This document shows, in pieces, positions 1-10,382 of a stretch of DNA of 14,490 bases; the first letter of the stretch is position 1, and the number at the start of each line of letters is the position of its first letter. The notes under the pieces were generated by a model. It was given only the letters and a program-made list of their open reading frames with translations, was not told the DNA's origin and did no database searches. The stretch lies in contig FLMG01003291.1 of the NCBI GenBank assembly GCA_900088475.1, positions 2,532 to 17,021 on the forward strand, written 5' to 3'. The translations under genes and the position numbers were made by a program. The stretch comes from Hyphochytrium catenoides. Its lineage: Eukaryota; Sar; Hyphochytriomycetes; Hyphochytriales; Hyphochytriaceae.

Positions 1-3000
1 GGGTCTCGGGCTAGAATTAGAGCCTTTATGAGCTCCACTAACGATGCAGAATTGAGGTGCCGCGTCTTTGTGAACACCTACGGACACATTTAGCCGGATA
101 TTAGAAGCTAATATGGCTGTTACGCTGCCCCGGGTAGTGGATGGACTGTAGAGAAGTTAGAAAACGATAGCAGAAAGCAGAGCGACAAGAGAGGTGTGGC
201 GAAAGAAACGCACCGTGACAATCTGTGCCTTTTCCACGGCTTCTCTGAGCGCTGCTTTGACCTTGGCCACGTGATTCATTTGTTCTTCTTGGTATTCGGA
301 CCAAAGGAAAGTAGATAAGGAGGACCAGAGTCCGAGGCCCTCTTCGGCCTGCAAATGACCACGGCACGACCGGTTATCAACTGAGAACGTAGGGAGCCCT
401 TAATGGGGTGTGATAAGTTATTGGTCAACTCTTTTCTCCAGGAAAAAGGAAGCAGTGGCTAATTTGAGTTACCACAGACAAAGAAGAAAGAAGCTATTCC
501 CTTCTTACCTTCTTCGCTGCCAACTCTTGAGCCCTTCTCCTCGACCTGCTCCTGACTCTACTGACACTATCTTGAGCGTTACCACGGCCGTCCAAGTGCT
601 CCGATGGCAACGGAACACCTACCAAATAGTCCACCAGAGGAGACAACGGAGGAAACGAGAGGGGTTGGTCTATAAGGCTGGGAAGTAGCAATGGACGACG
701 CCTCACGTTATAAGCGCCTGTGCTACATCGACTGCCTTACCTTGTGAGTCTACAAAATCGTCCATTTCTACAAGGGTGTCAGGAAGGGCGTCTAGCTCGT
801 TAAGGTGGAGCATGACGTCTACTAAATTACGCCAGCCTTCGCGAATGTAGTCCCCAAATTTCTGCCCTAAACCGTACAACGATTGTAGGGTCCTGGCAAG
901 GAAAGTAGAATTGAACAAAGGCACCTGAGCTACCGCCAGTAAGGAGTCCAACGAAAAGAGTGAAAGAAGAGCCAACGAGGACAGCTCTTGACGTCCTCGT
1001 ACCCTGAAGCCCTCGTCCGAGACTCACCATAATGCCCTGTTTGCGCGATTTGCGAACAGCCCGACCTCCTTCTCTCCTGTTTTATCTCTCTCTGCTACCA
1101 CACCACCTCCCTGCTGGAGATCCTGCACCAGCGCCGGTGCATTTTTGAAAAAGAGCCTGGCGAGGGCAATGACCAGTTGGTTGACAGCCTCGCAGTGCTG
1201 GTAGTAGACTGCAATGGTGCATAGATGTAGAAAGGTTTCTGACGACTTTTGGACAGTTGCATCATCAGAAGTCTTTTCATAGACTACCGTGGAAGGTAAC
1301 ACCGCTGAGTCAAAGAGGATCGAGAACATTTCACGCTCATGAAGTCCTATAAAGAGGTTGAAGATGAGTAATCAATTCCATTATATGCGAATAGACAGAG
1401 CAAAGGAAAGGATATGTCATGTGAATGAGGGACGGGTATTTGATGGGATCCTTACCGGCCCTGAACTGCTTGATGATGGCATTGGACGTAAAAGATGCGT
1501 CGACGACATGACTCCTTCTCTTCAGCACTCCGTCCCATTGCGCATCTGCCTGAAGCCCTTTCTCAATGTCTTTCGCATCGTTCCTCATTTTGATCTCATC
1601 TCCCTTGATGCCTTCATACAACGCGGTAAGAAACTCTAGTGGCAGGTCTTGGCCGTTATTGATGCCGCGGTTGTTGCGGACAAACTCTTCAACGGTCATC
1701 TTCTTGGTGACCTGTAGGTTGAAAGGATGGACTTATCAGGACCAGAAAGGACGAGCAAATGAAGCCTAGAGGTCAAGACCACACGCAACAAAAGAAGGAT
1801 AAGAGTGCAATCCATGCGTAGTTATCATCAGCAGTCAGAGACCCTTATCAGCTCCGAAACCATCCACTTCACTAAACACGTAGAACCGTCAAGCTGGTTG
1901 CCAACATTGTTTCGTTTGGAAGTGGAAATTGCAAAGAGAGAGGCTGCTCCTAAGGTTACCTGTGCACTATGCAGGTCGGTGTTGAGCATAATAATAGAGA
2001 AAGAGAGGACAAAAGCGGCGTCTGCGTTCGCAAGGGGAGAGTCTGGGCTTTGCTCATACAGATGTTTAGAGAACGCTTCCATTATGCGGTCAATCTTTTG
2101 GGCTTCCCCAGGCAGTCTGAAGCGCTCAAGGAATAAGCGAAGGGCGTTGTCTATAGTCAGCCCACGGAAGTCGAAGAGTTTAACGTAAGCATTGCGAACT
2201 TCCTCTTGGAAGCGGTACTTCTCCGGTGGGCCCTCGCAGATATAGTCTCCGACAATCGTCTAAACGTTTTCAAGAGTTGTCAGTCGGCTAGGCTTCCAGC
2301 TAAGTGCCCAATTTGAATGTTCTCAGGGATGTTAGACAAAGGGTAGCCAGAGGAACAGCGATGGTAACGTCTAAGAGAACATAGTTAAGTGTGCTAGTTG
2401 TTCCCCTAGTATATGCTTTCGAAGAAGCACACGGTAAAGAAAGCGCCTTCGGTGAAGAGCAAGGTGGAGAACAGACAAGCAAAAACGGACACAATACATA
2501 GAGGCGTGCACAATACGTAGAGGCGTGCATAATCAGTGGACGGGCACCTTGTCAAGTCCGGGAGTGTAGAGTAAAAAGCGGGCCACAGACTCTGCATCAA
2601 CTGGATCTGGCAAGAGTCCTAGCTGTTGCACGTAAGCGATCCAACCCTTGCGGTCCGTGTTGAATGCTTCGGCGGCCATAAAGAGACGCTTCTTGATTCG
2701 CTTTCGCCGATGAAGTATCTCTGCGGTGCGCTCACGAGCTGTCTCCATCCAAAACTGTGAAAACGTAAAGTACAGCATGGTAGAACAATTCAAGGCAACA
2801 TAAGTAGCTTTCCAACGTGCCGATTAACCGCGTGGTGAGGAGCAAGAGGAAGAACTTACGTGGCTATCTCCATCCACTTCCGAGTCGCTCTCGCTGTCCA
2901 GACCTGGCCCCGGCATATCAAGCCTTAGCGCTTCAGAGATAAGGGCTGGATTCAGGTTCTCTGTGTCATCGTCTGCGGGAGGAGACCAAGGCCCGATTGC

Positions 3001-5931
3001 CAACCTGGCGCCCTCACCCTCTGTCAAACATTGTTAGCAATAGTGCAAGGAAGCTCCATTAGTGTGCAACTCTGGCTGATTCCGGCAGCAGTCAGGAGGA
3101 ACTGATGACGTGATACCCATCTATAGCAACACTCCTACGACAGAAGAGAAGAGGGATATCTATTTCCTTTCCTGCCATCTGAGATGGCCCCTGGACGCGA
3201 ACACAACACCACAAGAGAGAGGATGTAGCAGAAGAGTCGTACCTTGACCTAGCGGACATCTGCTCGCAATGGACTCAATTATAGCGCGGAGGCCCTCAAA
3301 AGCTAACAGGTTCAAAACATTCAGCGGCAGTCCGGGCTCTGGGTTTGAGTGCTTCGCCAGCGCGCGGCAGAGAGACTCAAAGAGGTTGGTGCAGTGCACA
3401 TCGCAATCATAGTTTATATATAAGTCCAACATCAGCGCAGGCTCTCGGCAAAATTCGAGTAGTGATTCCTGAGTGAAGAGGTGATAAGTCAAAACGAAGA
3501 ACCAAGGCTCCTGCTAGCAACCGCAGAGTCACGATCACAGAAATGACTGCGCGAGAAGGGAAATGAAGGTAAAGATGTCCCATTCCAACTAAGGCGAGGG
3601 CTTCAGTCAAGACAAGAAGACATGGAGTGGTTAGTGTAGTCTGACCATTGCCAGCTCCTTCTGCTCATTGCTGCAGGAAGGACTGTCGACAATCCTCATG
3701 TGGACGCTGGTGAAGAACACCTCCAGCTGAACCTTAAGATGATGCTTGATAGAGTTGAACAAATTGAAGACTACTCGCAGAGTCAGAGATAGGACAGTAA
3801 GATCTTCAGTTTGACTGTTTTGGAGGAGGTATTTGCATAGATCTCCCTGAAGGACCTGGGAGAACAGTGGCACAAGTTAGGGAGCCGTCAGTTTCTCTCA
3901 CCACAGCGAACTAGAACGTACAAAAGCTTAGAGAGTCATAATATCACGGTAAGTCGATGACAAGAAGGTCAGGGGAGTGTCCTCATTCATAGCTGGCCCT
4001 GTAATCTCACCTGTACTAGCGCCCTGTGCTTGCCTAGCTCTGCTCCCGCTGTCTCCAGCACAATGTTAATTAGGCTTAACCCCAGAACTCGAGCGCTTTC
4101 ATCTCTGGACACAGGGGAGACCAGGTTGGAGAGGAATTCAAGGACCCGCTGTAAGAGAGGAATCCCATAGGAAGCGAGATCGCCAAACTCTTGGGACTGT
4201 CGCCGAATTTTGCCTAAGACAGCATTCTCCGCTCCCGGAGGGAGAACAGGAATTTGGCCAGTGCTTGAGGCGGCGGATGGTAGGGGAGGAGGCGGGCTGG
4301 AGATATTAGATCCTTCAAAGTCCTCTCTCTTCCCTTTAGACTCTTCTTTGTACTGCTCTGAAGCTGCCAGTGGGTCTTCTGGATAAACTACAGGGATCTG
4401 TTCCAATGTCCCTAAACTATGCATAGAGGCTGAGGAATGATGAGATGCCCTCTCAAGCTCCAGCCCCGACCCTTGGGCTTGTCCCATGTCTTCTCCATCT
4501 TCCCGTATCTGCCGGTCTCCTACTTGCCTCTCTACCCTCTCGGCCGCGGGAGGTTTCAGCTTTTTGTGGGCAGCGCCAGAGCCTAAAAGCGTCGTCTCTG
4601 GTGCACGCTCTCCCTCCTCAAGGGGCTTGAACTCTGAGATCCTTGAGAAGAGAGTGAGCACAATGTGTGCTAGCGTATTTTCAGCGCTTTTCTGCAGCAG
4701 CATTGAGGCAATGGGTTGCTGGCTAATGGTGTGCACGGTCTCCACCATGGCCCAGACGTTCTCTCCTGTGATAAGATATCCAACAGACGAACGAAGAGCG
4801 TATTCGCTCATCTCCAAGAGCTTCATAATCACCATCTCATCGCTCTCGTGCTCTGTTGCTTCAAATCGACAACGGAAAACGGCGATGGCAATCTAGACGA
4901 GCAGTTAAAAGAAGGGATAGGATATGCGGAGACGTAGAAGAAATCAGTGCCATCGAAAGCGTAAGGGTTTATGGTTGAATGAAGAAAGAGAAATGCTACT
5001 GGTGAGAACTTGGCATGGAACGGGAAGCAGGGCCTATCTGCCACGGAGGGTTGTTGAAGAGAGTTCATTAGAGAAGCACAAAGGATGACTCTTGGAAGAT
5101 TGAGCACTAGAGAGCAAGGAAGGAGAACGAAGGAGAGCAATCGAGAAGAGAAGCAAAGACCTGGTTGATGGCTTCCTTCGCCCTGATGGATTCCGGTTGT
5201 ATAAAGTTATAAAGCAGGAACTTGTTGATGGCGGCAATAGCTGCGCCTGTCATGGGCCCCGTGGTATATACAGACTTGATCACGTCAAGGAACGGCTGCA
5301 GATAACGCACAGTGTCCACTTCGCTTAGGTCGTCCAGTGTCTCCAGGTGCTTGTGCAGGGTCTTGAAGGAGCGCATCAGCGGGCTTTCATTCTGAGGACG
5401 TAGATAGAATCCCGTGTAAGTGCAGGATGGGGGTTGAAGGAGAGTTAGAGAGAATGGCCACTAGACAGTACGATGGGGAGAATGAGAGAGGACGTAAGAG
5501 GGGGAAGAACCGGAAGGAGAGCACCATTGGAAGGAGTGGGTCGAGGAGTAAGAAATGGACAGAAACTCTGCCGTCTTAGTGCAGCTAGCAGAGGGAGAAG
5601 AAGACTGGCTGCCAGGCTCGAAGTCAGGAGGAAAGACACCTCCCGACAGCGCCAATAGCGGTCAAGGCAGGTGAGTTAGCAAGTTGTGCCTCATTGGTCA
5701 TGGCAATGAAGGATAATCACGAATGGTCGACAGAACAGGCCGAATAAGGGTGAACCCACGCCGTCCCACCTGGAGAGGTATCTCTCTTTTGAAGCGGACG
5801 CCCGATGCCCACCGTCTGTTGGCCCTCATGACCGCCAGCACATTGTGGATCTCTCCCTTGATACAGTTAACGGCGTTCATTCCCGTCGGGCCACTGTACC
5901 GCACGAACCGCGAACCCACACTCTCCGCCAT
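1..5931 (-). CDS. GBF1: GBF1/GNOM-type ARF guanine-nucleotide exchange factor (Sec7 family), 5' part, 14 exons
   Basis: Large ARF-GEFs of this family load GTP onto ARF at Golgi membranes to recruit vesicle coats. Exons (gene order): 5931-5770, 5391-5161, 4892-4011, 3855-3646, 3468-3243, 3020-2860, 2754-2548, 2259-1960, 1711-1456, 1346-1028, 892-741, 669-509, 348-214, 77-1 (runs off the edge). All introns are GT-AG and phases agree throughout. Seen: a DCB-like N-terminus (residues 20-210, with VLAVMRANRRW), a low-complexity linker (220-365), a HUS box (NYDCD, 514-518), an acidic linker (571-624), and a Sec7 domain (about 636-835) with FRLPGE, whose Glu745 is the glutamic finger, plus MLNTDLH and NNRGINNGQDLP. 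HDS1-like helices follow (GDYIREGWRN near 1000). About 1159 residues are present; family members run to roughly 1450-1900, so the C-terminus is missing. The ATG at 5931 is preferred for its A at -3 and G at +4; an in-frame ATG at 5946 has a poorer context. GNOM/GBF1 rather than BIG is inferred from the N-terminus and HUS sequence. Confidence 0.93.
2492..2529. repeat. 19-bp tandem duplication inside an ARF-GEF intron
   Basis: Positions 2492-2510 and 2511-2529 are adjacent copies of the same 19 bases, differing at one place (A or G). The pair lies in the intron between the exons 2754-2548 and 2259-1960, 18 bases past the donor at 2547. It does not disturb the splice site. It looks like a recent local duplication. 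Confidence 0.9.
4185..4628 (-). other. Low-complexity linker within the ARF-GEF (between DCB and HUS)
   Basis: Within the 882-base third exon, residues about 220-365 of the GEF are rich in Glu, Ser, Pro, Lys and Gly, with a PPPPLP run and few hydrophobic residues, between two clearly helical, family-like segments. The reading frame stays open and family similarity resumes on both sides, so it is coding and probably disordered, a likely site of phosphorylation or species-specific binding. Confidence 0.6.
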
Positions 5932-6931
5932 GTTGCCAGGGAACATGCGAACAGAACTCAGAAGAGCTGAAGAGCCAGAGAAGGGTGGCTCATAGGCTGC
6001 TCCGCGTCGATTGGCCTTTCCGTCAGGTGCATTGATGAGTGAGCAAGATAACGTCGCCACCTAGGGCCACACGGACGCAGTGGGTTGACATAAGAGAAGG
6101 GCGAGAGAACGGCCACCTGGACGTGCCAGAGAAGGATTAGAGCTGTTCCCTGCGAGAGTCTCCAACCTGCTGGACAACTGCTTGCCGCCCAGGGTCCCCC
6201 GCCGTCACTGCTTGAAAATGCGGTCTTGCCGCGTGCCTTCGGATAGGAAGAGTTACTGGGACGAGCTGAGATCCCCTAAGCCTCTGCACCTCCCTTGTAA
6301 CTCTCGTTCTCTCTCTTTCTCTCTCACTCGCTCGAGCTTTTGTTGCGCCTCGGGTTTCCGTCTCTAGAACTACTTCTTGTTGGTGTTGCCGTGCGAAGCT
6401 GTGAGACGCCAAAACCATGGAGCTACGGATCTTACTACGCCCTAGTATTCCATAGTTCAGGAAGTAATGGTGCAGGTCGTACTATTACAGCTGAGGACTT
6501 GGCCAGATCTGATCTATTAACATTATGACTAGGAGAGAGCTAACGCATTGAGACGCCTTTCCTCTTCCCTTGCTTGAGGTGCCACGCCTACCTCTGTCTC
6601 CAACAGCCTCGTCTTGCTCGGCTCCAAGCTCTACGCCTGGGTCGCTCACCTTGAGCATAGGCTTTACTTTATTGTTACAATGGAGACGCGCAGCCTCATC
6701 TCCAACTTCCTAGGCTGCTGCCTTGGTCGCCAGCGTCCTCTTGAGCTCAACGATACGCCACTGTCTCTCTCTCTTGGTTGTCTGTCTCTCTTCTTGAACC
6801 CCTATCCCCCTACTTGTCTCTGCGGGCTGTACTCGTACGACATGACTATGATAGGCCAAGGCCTTTCTGCCTTCTCTCCCTGCCTTAAATAACACTCAGT
6901 GAAGCACTTTCGTCTTCCTCTTCCTGAAGCC
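5932..6931. other. Intergenic spacer: 5' flank of ARF-GEF and 3' flank of FHA/RING-CH gene
   Basis: Two minus-strand genes lie head to tail about 1 kb apart. I see no reading frame here with recognisable family features; open stretches such as 6614-6892 (+) and 6137-6418 (-) use no convincing start and have biased composition. The only visible structure is a pyrimidine-rich run on the plus strand at 6301-6328. The spacer should hold the GEF promoter and leader and the other gene's poly(A) region, but no clear signal can be named. Confidence 0.5.
6301..6328 (-). promoter_or_regulatory. GA-rich tract upstream of the ARF-GEF
   Basis: On the minus strand this stretch reads as almost unbroken G and A, about 370-400 bases upstream of the GEF ATG at 5931. 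Similar purine-rich sense-strand tracts lie upstream of the other two genes, so a promoter or leader role is possible. It is also ordinary low-complexity DNA, and function is inferred. Confidence 0.3.
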
Positions 6932-8870
6932 TCACTCAGAGTCGCTAGAACTCTGACGTTCAAACCGCGTCGGCGCCCGGGCACTGATGAGGGGCGGTGG
7001 CACCGTAGCCACCGGAGAGATGAGCTGGGCAGGCTGTGGGCTGTCCTCACCTCCCTCTCCTCGAACACTATCCCCGAAGTTCCATCGCCAGCGCTTCTTC
7101 GCTTTCATGGTCATAATGGTGCGACCCATCTAAATAAATCGCAACGTACCAGCAAGCGAGAGGTACGGAGTAAGGGTTGAGAGAGAAGGACAGAGGTCAA
7201 CCATCGGCTTCCAAGGCTGCAGGATGCCAAAGTAATAAGCCCTTACCTTCACATGGAACGCCTTTCCAAACTCCAACTCAAGAGGCTTATTCAAGAAGAG
7301 CATCGTGCCATTGGAGCTGTTGGCATCAAACAGCCAAAATTGACCCTAGCGGACAGCATGCAGTCAGTGTCAACTGTCTCCTCGCCACTTGTTTCTGTCC
7401 TGCCTTCCTATCAATCCCATCACTTACATTCTGAAACTTCACACGGGCATGCAGCTGCGAAACAGTGCGATACCTAAGAACCATGTCATTGCTGGTCGAC
7501 CGCCCAATCGTCAGCGTGGCGCCGTTGGGATTCGGGAAGCTGAATAAATTTAGAGATTCCAAGATACATCATGATAAGTTCATTTGCCGTCCAGTCTCAC
7601 ACTTCCAAAACCTTTACCTTGAGAAGCTAAGCTGGAACTGGGTGTTCGTCAGTGTCGCAGACCGAGAGCGCACCTCATGCCGCGTCACTACTGCGAATGT
7701 CACATAAGGAGGCGGAAGTTTGGCGGCCAGCAGAGAGACAACGCGGCCACTCTCAAGTCTAACACTTGTCTTATAAGGCGTCTTGCATACGCTGCACAGG
7801 TCCACGCCAGCGGTATTGGTAACCACGCAGACCTTGGGCTTTGTACCCGTGGCATCATCATTGTTGTTCCAACGCTGAAGACAGGAGAGATGGACATACT
7901 TCGTGTCACCCTTGCAAAGGCATGGAGACACCAGAGGGTTTTGATCGTCCACCTCCCCATCGTAGCAGATATAACAGAATCGCTCCGTAGAGGTATCTCT
8001 TCCCTCAATATTTCGCCTCTCCGCTACGCGGACTTCTCTCTCCTCATCATTTGATGAGTAATCCTCATCTTCGTCAGTCCCCAGCTCCTGCTTCACTGGC
8101 TTGCCGTCCTCTCCAAGCACATTCTCACAGTGTGGGACGCTGAGATAATGCAATTTGAGCCTTGAGATTTCCTCCTCAGAAAGAGACTCTGTCGTCTCTT
8201 CACTGTCCCCTCGGTTTAGCTCGCAGACTACCAGGCCCACAGACCCGAACCGCAAAAGATCTCCTAACTGTTATACATGAGCTCCGTGAGGACTAACTTT
8301 TAAATGAAGCCTTGAAGCTGTAAGATGTACCTTCAAAGAATGCGGAACACAAGGCAGCTTTTTGTTCCCTAGAACTCTGCACACGCCAGTGTGACCAGAA
8401 AAGCGCTCAAGTGATGCCCCGCAGAAGAATTTGCCACTAAGATAGCCAACATTGAGTGCAGTAGCACGGGTGTCATTCAGAACAAACTCTGGAGGATGCT
8501 CAGAGCCTTCTTCTGCTCCTGATCTGGCTCTTGGAGCGTAACCTTCGAACGCTAATGTGATTCAGTCGACAGAAGCCTATCAGTCATTGGATCAGGAACG
8601 CGAGGACCAATTATTGCACTTACTAGGGCCTCTTACAAGAGCTCCGTTCTCATAGACTGTGAACTCAGCCTTCGGGGCAAAGCGGCGCCGCCGACTTCCC
8701 TCTCCTGGAGAGTTCGTCTCCGCCTTAATTTCCACTCTGATGATAAAATCCACGTACGTTTGGTTAGCTTTCAAACCTGGGGCTCGCTTTTTGTCAACAG
8801 CAACTAACCTGCCCACACTTCTAGTAATGTTCATGACGCTGCCTGTGCGTGAATTCTGATTGCGGAACAT
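6932..8870 (-). CDS. FHA / RING-CH / FHA domain protein, predicted soluble E3 ubiquitin ligase, 6 exons
   Basis: Exons: 8870-8624, 8551-8331, 8267-7618, 7539-7428, 7345-7247, 7129-6932 (stop TGA); joined length 1527 bases, 508 residues, with all phases matching. Seen: an arginine run at 60-63; an FHA-like end (LGDLLRFGSVGLVV, 157-170); an acidic segment (about 172-245); a C4HC3 RING-CH finger with Cys254, 257, 272, 274, His282, Cys285, 314 and 317, and SCLQRW after the histidine; then a canonical FHA domain (about 370-460) with GR385-386, S400xxH403 and NG422-423, and a basic stretch KAKKRWRW. Known: RING-CH fingers act as E3 ligases and FHA domains bind phosphothreonine. Inferred: ubiquitylation steered by phosphorylated partners. 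No membrane segment is visible, unlike most MARCH proteins. The first exon is uncertain: the ATG at 8870 has a weak context (C at -3), the one at 8834 is better, and an extra exon ending at 8980 could splice in phase to 8903. Substrate and family name unknown. Confidence 0.85.
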
Positions 8871-9480
8871 TGGCCGTTCCTCAAGGCCGAGGCGACTCTC
8901 TCCCTAAAATTTGACTCGCAGGCTGACAAGGGAGCCCCAATTCGAAGCTCTAATTCATTGTCAGTCCTTTGTTCTCCACTAGCTGAGAACTCGAGGGCTT
9001 CTCGTCCCTCCCAGAAAATGGCTCTTCTCTCCCACTGTCACCTGTGGGGAGACCGCCCGCCGTCAAAGCTTCTTTCAGCTCTCTGACAACTGAAAAGAGC
9101 GACAAATACGCGGGTTCGCTCTGCGCTACAATGCCACTGCACGATGCAGCCGGCACGAAATGAAAGTCCAAGTGTGAACCTCACACTGCCTGGGTCTATT
9201 CGTGCTTTCCAACGCCGATATCCAAAGCTGTAGGTTTTCAAAGTCTGCACCCCTATTTGACAGAATCTGAATGTGGGTCGGCTGCGGCTCCTTTGCTTAT
9301 GCTGGCCGTTCAACTTCGTATGAGTTGCTCCTTGTACTTTTATGGAGTTGGCGTTAAGCCCTAGCCACAGTTTGTGAGTCCGCTTTGAGTTCCCTGTCTC
9401 CCCGCAGCGCACACTGGTCTCGCGTCTTTGCTCTCTGTTGGTCGCCGGTTTCTCGCTATCGGCGCCGCCCGCTTCACCAT

Positions 9481-9720
9481 TTCCGCCCTGTGCTCTTCCT
9501 CGTTCTCTTCTTTTCCCAGGTCGCAGTCTTTGGTCCTTCTCTTTCTGCTGTCTCTTCTCCGCTCTCGCTCTTTGTCTCGCTCTATCTGCCCCATTCCACA
9601 AGATACATCTCTTCTAGCCCTCATATACTACTCTATACTCACCAGCTTTACACTCTTTCTCTACAGCTCGGTCACTCTGTCTCTCGCCGCCTTTCTTCTG
9701 TCTTTCTCTTCAAAGCGACG
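9481..9720 (-). promoter_or_regulatory. Long purine-rich (minus strand) tract upstream of the FHA/RING-CH gene
   Basis: About 240 bases are strongly pyrimidine-biased on the plus strand, hence purine-rich in the sense of the FHA/RING-CH gene, 610-850 bases before its ATG at 8870. The bias removes stop codons and so creates long open frames on both strands (9038-9601 minus, 9385-9795 plus) that encode Arg/Glu-rich or Ser/Leu-rich low-complexity sequence. I read the stretch as promoter or 5' leader DNA rather than coding sequence. Confidence 0.35.
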
Positions 9721-9781
9721 GTGTCGCCTTTGGCCCTTCCTTGCTGTCCTCTGCCACTCTTCGAACGAGGCAGGATCAATG

Positions 9782-9790
9782 TAGTAATAC
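9782..9790 (+). repeat. Dispersed 9-base motif TAGTAATAC, copy 1 of 4
   Basis: The same nine bases recur exactly at 10016-10024, 10374-10382 and 13021-13029, all in the same orientation and all inside the intergenic block. By simple probability a given 9-mer would rarely appear four times in about 3.3 kb. The copies at 10016 and 13021 also share a following GCCAA, the latter after one extra A. Confidence 0.6.
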
Positions 9791-9945
9791 GCTAGAGTTC
9801 CACTTTAGGTATGCAGTGATATCATAGCCTTTCTCTCTCGAAGCTCATTACTACTGCAACTGCTCTTCACAAGGTAGGTTTCCCCAGTCCCTCGGTGGGA
9901 GATGAGGAGGGTTACCCCCAGTATGCCGTGTTGCTGGTGAACTCT

Positions 9946-9986
9946 AGGGTACTCACTTCCCTTTGGGGATGGGGGTGAGTACTCCC
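9946..9986. repeat. Inverted repeat / hairpin
   Basis: Positions 9949-9956 (GTACTCAC) pair exactly with 9975-9982 (GTGAGTAC); the stem extends by one G-U and one G-C pair (9947-9948 with 9983-9984). The 18-base loop itself contains a short CCC/GGG match. It lies in the intergenic block, not next to a visible gene end. Confidence 0.6.
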
Positions 9987-10015
9987 GAACCCGCTAACAG
10001 GCCATTTCTGGTAAC

Positions 10016-10041
10016 TAGTAATACGCCAATTTTGGTAATAC
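10016..10041 (+). repeat. Dispersed motif TAGTAATAC, copy 2, with a partial second copy
   Basis: The motif at 10016-10024 is followed at 10034-10041 by GGTAATAC, a related half. Between them is CGCCAATTTT; the reverse complement of a near match (ACCAATTTTGAG) occurs around 12994-13008, close to copy 4. Confidence 0.5.
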
Positions 10042-10373
10042 ATCTCTAATGGTCAAACTTAGCCCAGAGTCTCGTAGTAAGATGAAAGGTGATGATGAAG
10101 GCAAGAAGGTTCTCAGTAAAAAGCGGGAGTGAGTACCAAGAGGACGGGCAAAAAGGAGGTTTCATATGAAGAATGTTTCGAGCTGGCCGAAGCATTTCTT
10201 TCCCTTCGCCTTCTGCCACCATTTAACCTTGCAAATGCCCCAGTCTTCCGTGTTTGGTGGTAAGACTTGCCTACTGAAGTTTTCAAGGGTATGTGAAACT
10301 ATGAGCTGGTTTACAGACGAGTTACGAAGTCCCCTATCACGCCCTTGGCTACAGATCCATCCATCGAAGCCAG

Positions 10374-10382
10374 TAGTAATAC
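10374..10382 (+). repeat. Dispersed motif TAGTAATAC, copy 3 of 4
   Basis: Exact copy of the nine bases, followed by AGATCTAG. It shares the extra A after the motif with copy 4. Confidence 0.5.

Noticed and set aside
893-1027. Reading straight through or using a closer acceptor after the exon ending at 1028
   Set aside because: A frame stays open across 1030-827, but only the acceptor at 892/893 joins the family-like sequences (ANRALW to TLQSLYGLGQKFGDYIREGW) in phase.
5932-6060. In-frame N-terminal extension of the ARF-GEF
   Set aside because: The first codon of the extended frame is GTG, the residues do not resemble the family N-terminus, and the ATG at 5931 has a strong context and gives the expected start. 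An upstream in-frame ATG at 5946 remains possible.
9038-9601. 187-codon minus-strand open frame, Arg/Glu-rich at its start
   Set aside because: The frame begins at TTG rather than ATG, its openness follows from the purine bias, and frames on the opposite strand over the same bases are also open. No domain is visible.
9385-9795. 136-codon plus-strand open frame rich in Ser, Leu and Phe
   Set aside because: It is the translation of a pyrimidine-rich tract; composition explains both the frame and the residues, and two plus-strand frames are open at once.
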